Assembly (NCBI GenBank): GCA_023250495.1 | Contig: JAHFAP010000064.1 | Span: 1,624 to 13,385, forward strand | Length of the DNA stretch: 11,762 nucleotides | Origin: Deltaproteobacteria bacterium | GTDB lineage: Bacteria > Desulfobacterota > Binatia > UBA9968 | Direction: 5' to 3' | In this document: piece by piece, positions 7,183 to 11,762 of the stretch | How the letters are laid out: each line of letters begins with the position of its first letter | How positions within the stretch are numbered: position 1 is the stretch's first letter | The notes under the pieces: generated by a model | Databases searched by the model: none | What the model was told of the DNA's origin: nothing | What the model saw: only the letters and a program-made list of their open reading frames with translations | Made by a program: the position numbers and the translations under genes

Positions 7183-8226
7183 ATGAAGGCCGTTATCCTT
7201 AGAGAGTTTGGCGCGCCGGAGGTTCTCCACATCGAGGAAGTGCCTACGCCGTCGCCAGGCCCGGGCGAAGTTCTCGTCGAGGTTCATTCGGTCTCGGTCA
7301 ATCGCACACTTGATCTCGTCGTTCGCCAAGGTAAATATCCCTCGGACATTCGCTTACCTTTGGTGCTGGGCGTGGACCCATCAGGAGTGGTCACCGCCAT
7401 CGGTGCAGGAGTGGAGCGACCAAAGGTTGGGGAGCGCGTAGCGGTCGTCTCTATGATCGCGTGCGGTCAATGTCGATACTGCCAGGAGGGAGAGGAGGCA
7501 AATTGCATCAATAGCCGTCACATCGGCGTCCACCGCTGGGGCGGCTACGCGGACTACGTGGCGGTGCCGGCAAGAAACACTTTCTCCATTCCAGAGCGTC
7601 TCTCTTTTGCCGAGGCCACCGTGATCACGCGCCATTTCCCGATGGCCTTTAATCTTTTAATCAACAAGGCCAACCTGCAGGCGGGCGAGTGGGTGCTGGT
7701 TATGGGAGCTGTAGGCGCTTTAGGGAGCTGTGGCGTGCAAGTCGGGAAGATGCTGGGGGCCAAGGTGATCGCCGGCGCCGGCTCAGACGAACGCGTGGCG
7801 CTCGCGCTGAGCTACGGCGCCGATTTCGGAGTCAATTACCGTAGCCAGGATCTGGCCAAGGAGGTCATGAGAATAACCAACGGAAACGGCGCCGATGTGG
7901 TTTTCGAGAATATCGCCGACCCAACCCTCTGGCCGGGCGCTTTCAACAGTCTGGCCTGGGCTGGCCGCCTGGTGACGGCCGGTGGCCACGGAGGGGGGCA
8001 GGTGACCCTCGATGTTAAACGGCTCTACCTCCGCAGGATGCGGATCATCGGCGCAGCAGGCACGAACCGCCGCGATGTGGAGCGCTCTTTGGAGGCGGCG
8101 GCTGCCGGGAAAATCCGCGCCGTCATCAGCCGGACCATGCCTCTGCGCGAGGCCGCGGCCGCGCACCGAATTGTGGAGCAAAACCAAATCGTGGGTAAAA
8201 TCATCCTGGAGCCGACCGCGGAATGA
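7183..8226 (+). CDS. Zinc-binding MDR-family alcohol dehydrogenase/quinone oxidoreductase-like protein
   Basis: This medium-chain dehydrogenase/reductase of 347 residues is expected to use NAD(P)H. The N-terminal GroES-like domain starts MKAVILREFGAPEVL. A structural-zinc lobe is intact, with cysteines at 94, 97, 100 and 108 (C-x2-C-x2-C-x7-C). The Rossmann dinucleotide site is VMGAVGALGSCGVQVGKMLGAKVIAG, near residues 171-196. The catalytic zinc ligands of classical alcohol dehydrogenases appear absent: the usual Cys region reads SVNRTLD (38-44) and the usual GHE reads GVDPSG (63-68). It is thus closer in chemistry to quinone/enoyl reductases, although it keeps the zinc lobe. It lies 57 nt after the LLM gene and 65 nt before the dioxygenase. 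No ribosome-binding site is evident. The substrate is unknown; reduction or oxidation of a pathway intermediate is likely. Confidence 0.88.
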   Translation: MKAVILREFGAPEVLHIEEVPTPSPGPGEVLVEVHSVSVNRTLDLVVRQGKYPSDIRLPLVLGVDPSGVVTAIGAGVERPKVGERVAVVSMIACGQCRYCQEGEEANCINSRHIGVHRWGGYADYVAVPARNTFSIPERLSFAEATVITRHFPMAFNLLINKANLQAGEWVLVMGAVGALGSCGVQVGKMLGAKVIAGAGSDERVALALSYGADFGVNYRSQDLAKEVMRITNGNGADVVFENIADPTLWPGAFNSLAWAGRLVTAGGHGGGQVTLDVKRLYLRRMRIIGAAGTNRRDVERSLEAAAAGKIRAVISRTMPLREAAAAHRIVEQNQIVGKIILEPTAE

Positions 8227-8291
8227 AGTCGGTTTACAGGGGAGAAGCGTTTGTGTTAAGAACAGCGCAAGAATTTTAAAGGAGAGAGTTT

Positions 8292-9134
8292 ATGGCCGAG
8301 ATCGTATCGATCGTTGGAATCACCCACAACCCTTTCATGCCACGGCTTTTCAAGCAACCCAACCGTCCACCCGGATGCGCGAAGGTACTTGAGAGAATCG
8401 ACATGATGCGGGAAAAGCTGCGCCAGGCCAAACCCGATGTAATCGTCGCCATCGGCAACGATCACCTCCACCAGTTTTTCATGGACAACATGCCCGCCTT
8501 CATGATCGGCAAGATGGACGCCTACAGCGGCACTTTTTACGATGAGATCCGCGAGTTCGGCCTTCCCACTCATCGCGTCCCCGGAGACCTGGAGATGTCG
8601 GATGCAATCATGGAAGGCGCTTTCGACAGAGGCGTTGACTTCGCCTACTCCAACGAGCTGACTATCGATCATTCCATCATCGTCCCGCTTACGTTCGTCA
8701 GGCCGGAGATGGACGTTCCGATCGTGCCGATTTTGACCAACTGCATCGCGCCGCCGCTGCCGAGACCGAAGAGATTTTACGAGGTCGGCCAGGCTATCCG
8801 CGCCGTCATCGATAAACTCCAAACCAACAAGCGGATTGCAGTTTTGGTCAGCGGCCACCTGTCGCTTGAGGTCGGCGGGCCGAGGCAATTTGAGCGGAAG
8901 CTGATGGACCCGAACTTTGACGCCTCCGCCGTCGGCTGGATTTCCCAGGGAGATGTGAACGGCGCCGTCAACCACTGCTCCTTCGACCAGCTCAAGCAGT
9001 CCGGCAATATGACCCACGGGTTTTTGAACTTCATCATGATGATGGGCGTCGCCAACGCGAGCAAGCCGTCGTATGCCGAAGGACTCGACGCCGGCTTCCC
9101 GGCGATACCGTTCTTCTCCTGGGAGGCTTCCTGA
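8292..9134 (+). CDS. Class III extradiol ring-cleavage dioxygenase, LigB-like catalytic subunit
   Basis: This 280-residue protein is of the LigB superfamily, Fe(II) enzymes that open catechol-type rings next to the hydroxyls, or relatives with other activities. Family positions seen are GITHNP with His12 and GNDHLH with His58 (expected metal ligands), IDHS with His127, and SGHLS with His189 (expected catalytic base). The expected third metal ligand is a Glu in the motif HExxxW. Here the aligned segment is GNMTHGFLNFI (238-248), with Gly243 in place of Glu, so activity or metal binding may be altered. AAAGGAGAGAG lies just before the ATG at 8292 and gives a firm start. The next gene starts 2 nt after the stop, and a LigA-like small subunit lies one gene further on. 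This makes a two-subunit LigAB-type enzyme the best guess. Confidence 0.85.
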   Translation: MAEIVSIVGITHNPFMPRLFKQPNRPPGCAKVLERIDMMREKLRQAKPDVIVAIGNDHLHQFFMDNMPAFMIGKMDAYSGTFYDEIREFGLPTHRVPGDLEMSDAIMEGAFDRGVDFAYSNELTIDHSIIVPLTFVRPEMDVPIVPILTNCIAPPLPRPKRFYEVGQAIRAVIDKLQTNKRIAVLVSGHLSLEVGGPRQFERKLMDPNFDASAVGWISQGDVNGAVNHCSFDQLKQSGNMTHGFLNFIMMMGVANASKPSYAEGLDAGFPAIPFFSWEAS

Positions 9135-9136
9135 GG

Positions 9137-9676
9137 ATGAAGAAGTCAGTTTGGTTGCTGTTTTTGATCACAGCCCCATTACACGCTTTCGCTCAAGAGC
9201 ATCATTCACCCTACGCCGGGCAGGAGGCGCGTGAGATCAAAGCGCTTTCACAGGATGAGATCCAAGCCTATTTGACCGGCCAGGGGATGGCGCTCGCCAA
9301 AGCCGCAGAGTTGAATCAATACCCTGGTCCGCTGCATGTCTTAGAGCTTGCCGCGCAACTCCAGCTCACGGAAGCGCAAAAGCTCCAGACGCAAAGGATT
9401 CGCGCAGCGATGCTGAAGGAAGCGACCAATCTTGGGAAACTCATTGTCGAAAAGGAAAGAGAGTTAGATGCCCTGTTTGCGACAGGTAAAATCGACGAGA
9501 GTACATTGCGCACGTTAGTAGGAGATATCTCCCGGCTGCAAGGAGAGTTGCGGACAGCGCACCTGCGGGCGCACTTGGAATTAAAACGTATCCTCACTCC
9601 GGAGCAAATCAAAAGATACACTGAGTTGCGCGGGTATGAGGGGAAAGAAGCGGGCGCGCAGCATGGGGGACATTAA
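9137..9676 (+). CDS. Spy/CpxP-like periplasmic protein (heavy-metal sensor/chaperone family)
   Basis: This small secreted protein of 179 residues has a signal peptide, MKKSVWLLFLITAPLHAFA, cleaved before Q20. The mature part is almost entirely helical and charged. It has two LTxxQ-type motifs, LTEAQ at 77-81 and LTPEQIKRY at 153-161, the hallmark of the Spy/CpxP fold of periplasmic chaperones and metal-responsive sensors. His-rich ends (QEHHSPY at the mature start, HGGH at the C-terminus) could bind metal. It begins 2 nt after the LigB-like gene, with GGGAGG inside the end of that gene as ribosome-binding site, so co-translation is likely. The LigA-like gene follows after 33 nt. A direct role in the pathway is not obvious. 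It may protect against metal or envelope stress, or its placement may be incidental. Confidence 0.8.
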   Translation: MKKSVWLLFLITAPLHAFAQEHHSPYAGQEAREIKALSQDEIQAYLTGQGMALAKAAELNQYPGPLHVLELAAQLQLTEAQKLQTQRIRAAMLKEATNLGKLIVEKERELDALFATGKIDESTLRTLVGDISRLQGELRTAHLRAHLELKRILTPEQIKRYTELRGYEGKEAGAQHGGH

Positions 9677-9709
9677 CACGGGGAAAATTAATTGCTACAA
9701 GGAGCCATC

Positions 9710-10021
9710 ATGAGCAAGTACCTGATGAACAAATTCATTCATCACGTCAACATGAACGAGGCGGCGGAGAAAGAGTACAAAAGTAATCCTCATGCCTACG
9801 TCCAGAAGTGGGAGAAAGGCGAAAAGCTAAAACTGGCGGCCGAGGAGCGCGAAGCGCTCTGCAAGCGCGATTACGGCAAGCTCTACGCGCTGGGCGCGCA
9901 CCCGTTTACGCTCTGGAGCTTCACGGAGGCGATCTGGGTCCACGAAGTTCCGCGAGAACAACTGGTAAAGGACTACAAGGAAAAGGCCGCAAAGGCCGGT
10001 TACCCTGATTTCAAGACCTAA
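9710..10021 (+). CDS. LigA-like small subunit of an extradiol dioxygenase
   Basis: This 103-residue, all-helical cytoplasmic protein has no signal peptide. The segment EREALCKRDYGKLYALGAHPFTLWSF (about 46-71) resembles the LigA core, in which an acidic helix is followed by L-x-x-x-D-x-x-x-L-Y-x-x-G-x-x-P. LigA is the small subunit that closes over the active site of LigB in protocatechuate 4,5-dioxygenase. The start at 9710 is supported by AAGGAG ending 6 nt upstream. A TTG at 9692 in the same frame would add six residues but lies before that ribosome-binding site. It is the last gene of the six-gene run, separated from the LigB-like gene only by the Spy/CpxP-like gene. It is shorter than LigA (about 140 residues). 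The LigA call is by recalled motif, so moderate confidence. Confidence 0.72.
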   Translation: MSKYLMNKFIHHVNMNEAAEKEYKSNPHAYVQKWEKGEKLKLAAEEREALCKRDYGKLYALGAHPFTLWSFTEAIWVHEVPREQLVKDYKEKAAKAGYPDFKT

Positions 10022-10066
10022 CTTTTCTACCCTGTTCAGTCCTTCAAAAACCGCAGGCAGTGATTG

Positions 10067-10095
10067 TGTCATTCTGAGCCATAGCGAAGAATCTC
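10067..10095 (+). repeat. Left terminal inverted repeat
   Basis: This 29-nt left end starts TGTCATTCTGAG and ends GCGAAGAATCTC. It is complementary to the right end at 10466-10493, with three mismatches and one gap. The nuclease stop codon (10096-10094) overlaps its inner edge. The sequence type, TCATTCTGAG followed by GCGAAGAATCTC, looks like a dispersed intergenic repeat. Confidence 0.65.
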
Positions 10096-10390
10096 ATCCG
10101 GCATACCAATCAGAGCTTAGGTCAGTCCATGTCGGATTAACCGACCCGATTAAGGCAATCTTTTTAGCCCGGAGCCAACCTTTTATTTGCTTCTCTCGAG
10201 CGAGCGCGGCTTGAACGTCGCTGGTTTCCTCGAAATAAACAAGTCGTGTAACGTTGTATCTGGCAGTAAAACCAGGAAGTAGTTTACGTTTGTGCTCATG
10301 CACTCGCCGTGTAAGGTCATCGGTTACTCCTGTGTAAAGAGTTCCCGACTTGTTGGTCATAATGTACACGTAGTAATACTTCTGCGCCAC
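10094..10390 (-). CDS. GIY-YIG nuclease family protein (UPF0213/endonuclease-like)
   Basis: This single-domain GIY-YIG nuclease has 98 residues, the usual size for the stand-alone bacterial family. The motif blocks are YVYIMTN (7-13, the GIY half), LYTGVTDDLTRRVHEHK (18-34, the YIG half with catalytic Arg at 28 or 29) and AREKQIKGW (64-72, with the metal-binding Glu66). The core is therefore complete and probably active on DNA. The start is a GTG at 10390, because an in-frame stop lies a few codons upstream and no ATG is available before the motif. The ribosome-binding site is weak. It is a lone minus-strand gene between inverted repeats, not part of the plus-strand operon, and its stop codon lies in the left repeat. 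A homing-type or repeat-associated role is inferred from this context. Confidence 0.88.
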   Translation of the reverse strand: MAQKYYYVYIMTNKSGTLYTGVTDDLTRRVHEHKRKLLPGFTARYNVTRLVYFEETSDVQAALAREKQIKGWLRAKKIALIGSVNPTWTDLSSDWYAG

Positions 10391-10465
10391 TGGCCTGTCT
10401 TTGGGAATCGCTTTTTAAGAAGAGCTACATTTCCTTTTCGACGCTTCAGTTAGATACTTCCCCGC

Positions 10466-10493
10466 GAGATGCTTCGCTTCGCTCAGCATGACA
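10466..10493 (-). repeat. Right terminal inverted repeat
   Basis: These 28 nt, read on the minus strand, start TGTCATGCTGAG and end GCGAAGCATCTC, matching the left end at 10067-10095. The repeat ends only 16 nt before the stop codon of the convergent gene at 10510. The stretch 10391-10465, between the nuclease start and this repeat, holds no gene that I can support. Confidence 0.65.
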
Positions 10494-10509
10494 GCTTTTG
10501 TTAGATCCT

Positions 10510-11762
10510 TTACGGTTTCTTAAGCTTGACCGCCGGGTAGAAGTACTCGTAAGTTCCATCCTCGACTTTTTTGAAGACTTGCGAGACGGTCTTCCACGGA
10601 TCCTTGGCATAGTCCTCGTAGCGGCCGGGCGCGTTGATCCCAGGAATCTGTGGAACCCAGTCCTCGGCCAGCAGCTCTTTCGGATCGCCGTAGCGCGAGG
10701 CCAAGGCCCTGACTTCGGGACTATCCAGAGAGGTCATGCGCCCCTTGTCGATGATCGTCACCCAGGTATTCTTGGTTCCACGAACACGGAGCCTGTAGGT
10801 CGAAAAGTAGTTGTGGACGTGGAACCAGTGATCGTTCGGTAGATTGTTTTTCGTGGTAAAGTCGACCCACTCCTTGGCCCATTCGGGAGAATCCGGACTG
10901 TGATGGACTCGTATGCCATGACCAAAGTGAAGCACGCCGCTTCGGTTGCGCTCCGTCAAGTTTTCCCCTCTCATGTTCTCGTCCGGCCGCTTGAAGTACT
11001 TGGGATTCGTTCCCAGTGCGACCTCGTAGAGGAGCCAGTAGCCAGGCCGGTCATGGTAGGGATAGGTGAGCTCGTTGATCTTGGGATATTTGAGAAACTC
11101 TCTCCATGCCTCGCCGTAGAGGCCGCCGCCTTTGACCTCGCTGATGTAGCCATCCTTTAAGTGGACTTCCACTCGCGGATAGTGGCCGGCGTGATTGGCA
11201 GTGCCGGCGATCACGCCGCTCGGCTTGGGCGTGGGAGAACGCGCGTTCCATTTTTTCTGAAAGGCGGGGTACTCCACCACCGAGTAGGGAAAGCGGCCCG
11301 TCGCCTGATTGGGAAACATATAGAGATGCCCCTGCTGATAGACGCCGCGCGCCCAGCGGGCCGCCATATCCTCGGTCAGGTCGCTAACGAGATTCGTTCC
11401 TTCAGGATCGGTAATCTGCAGGCGGTCGGTCCAGCCGATCGGTTCTATCGCTCTCTCTTCGACGAGCCTCCAGACATCTCCCGGAAACGCGGCGATCTTG
11501 CTCATCATGGTCCAGCGATTGTCGAAAACCATGACGCCCAAGAATTTATCTTCATAAGGCCTGACGTATCGCCGCAGCGTCGTCGTCCCGCCTGTGCCCC
11601 AGAAGACTCCTTTGACCGTCGGATTTTTCTCCAGATATTGCTTGATGCCCTTGCCGATGTTTTCCCGCTCGAGCTTCTTTCGGACCTCTCTCAACCGCTC
11701 CGGCATCTCGACGCTGGCAGGATACAGCTTCTCATAGAGATCCGGGCGGCGCTCCTTGAGCC
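10510..11762 (-). CDS. M29 aminopeptidase T / NicX-like protein, 5' end cut by window edge
   Basis: The minus-strand frame is open from the right edge to the stop at 10510, at least 416 residues. An internal ATG at 11706 gives 398, but reading continues upstream, so the true start is outside. Numbering from that Met, the pattern fits the aminopeptidase T (M29) superfamily, which also contains NicX, the 2,5-dihydroxypyridine ring-cleaving Fe(II) dioxygenase. Segments seen are LQITDPEGTNLVSDL (96-110), a strand ending DGYISEVKGGG (185-195), YEVALGTNPKYF (227-238, Glu228 a candidate metal ligand), LHFGHGIRVHH (259-269) and DHWFHVHNYF (292-301). The last has His-x-His where the family usually shows His-x-Asp. 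It may be a metal-dependent hydrolase or ring-cleaving enzyme of the same catabolic theme, but it is on the opposite strand. The family assignment is from recalled pattern only. Confidence 0.6.
   Translation of the reverse strand, partial: LKERRPDLYEKLYPASVEMPERLREVRKKLERENIGKGIKQYLEKNPTVKGVFWGTGGTTTLRRYVRPYEDKFLGVMVFDNRWTMMSKIAAFPGDVWRLVEERAIEPIGWTDRLQITDPEGTNLVSDLTEDMAARWARGVYQQGHLYMFPNQATGRFPYSVVEYPAFQKKWNARSPTPKPSGVIAGTANHAGHYPRVEVHLKDGYISEVKGGGLYGEAWREFLKYPKINELTYPYHDRPGYWLLYEVALGTNPKYFKRPDENMRGENLTERNRSGVLHFGHGIRVHHSPDSPEWAKEWVDFTTKNNLPNDHWFHVHNYFSTYRLRVRGTKNTWVTIIDKGRMTSLDSPEVRALASRYGDPKELLAEDWVPQIPGINAPGRYEDYAKDPWKTVSQVFKKVEDGTYEYFYPAVKLKKP

Larger units (their letters stand above)
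10067..10493. mobile_element. Putative 427-bp unit: GIY-YIG nuclease gene inside terminal inverted repeats
   Basis: A 29-nt sequence at 10067-10095, beginning TGTCATTCTGAG, matches the reverse complement of 10466-10493, beginning TGTCATGCTGAG. By eye, 25 of 29 positions agree with one gap. Between them lies a single small nuclease gene whose stop codon falls inside the left repeat. The whole unit sits in the gap between the end of the catabolic operon (10021) and the end of the convergent gene (10510). The arrangement suggests a small mobile or mobilised cassette, or a dispersed repeat family that carries the gene. No target-site duplication was established. Confidence 0.5.

Noticed and set aside
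9692..9709. TTG start adding six residues to the LigA-like protein
   Set aside because: The strong AAGGAG lies after it and is correctly spaced for the ATG at 9710.
10022..10066. Possible terminator after the plus-strand operon
   Set aside because: No stem followed by a T-run could be found in the 45 nt between the last stop codon and the left inverted repeat.

Overview
The window looks like a chromosomal stretch from a Gram-negative-type, fairly GC-rich environmental bacterium. Four proteins carry Sec-type signal peptides, three of them periplasmic ABC solute-binding proteins, and one is a Spy/CpxP-like periplasmic protein. An NMT1-type binding protein next to LLM flavoenzymes and extradiol dioxygenases resembles the gene content of uncultured soil or groundwater lineages such as Binatota, Rokubacteria or Tectomicrobia. 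That placement is an impression from gene content, not a measured assignment. No rRNA, tRNA, CRISPR array or recognisable insertion sequence was found.

Left block (1-4948, minus strand). Transcription runs right to left. It begins with an LVIVD-repeat beta-propeller protein, which has a good sigma70-like promoter in front of it. A GC-rich inverted repeat follows, then two tandem paralogous periplasmic binding proteins and a two-domain FbpB/ThiP-like permease cut by the left edge. The ATPase is not in view and may lie beyond position 1. The binding proteins have the FbpA-type fold signature but seem to lack the Tyr-Tyr iron ligands, so the cargo is probably not free Fe(III).

Central block (5137-10021, plus strand). 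Six genes read the same way, divergent from the left block: an NMT1/SsuA-like binding protein, an LLM flavin-dependent oxidoreductase, an MDR dehydrogenase, a LigB-like class III extradiol dioxygenase, a small Spy/CpxP-like periplasmic protein, and a small LigA-like dioxygenase subunit. They look like a capture-oxidise-cleave pathway for an aromatic or heteroaromatic compound. The LigB-like protein has Gly where the usual metal-binding Glu sits, and the MDR enzyme keeps its structural zinc cysteines but not the catalytic ones.

Right block (10067-11762). A small GIY-YIG nuclease gene sits inside a pair of roughly 29-bp terminal inverted repeats and may be a mobile or mobilised unit. Beyond it a minus-strand gene runs off the right edge. 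It resembles the M29 aminopeptidase T / NicX-like family, which includes a dihydroxypyridine ring-cleaving dioxygenase, so it may or may not belong to the same catabolic theme.
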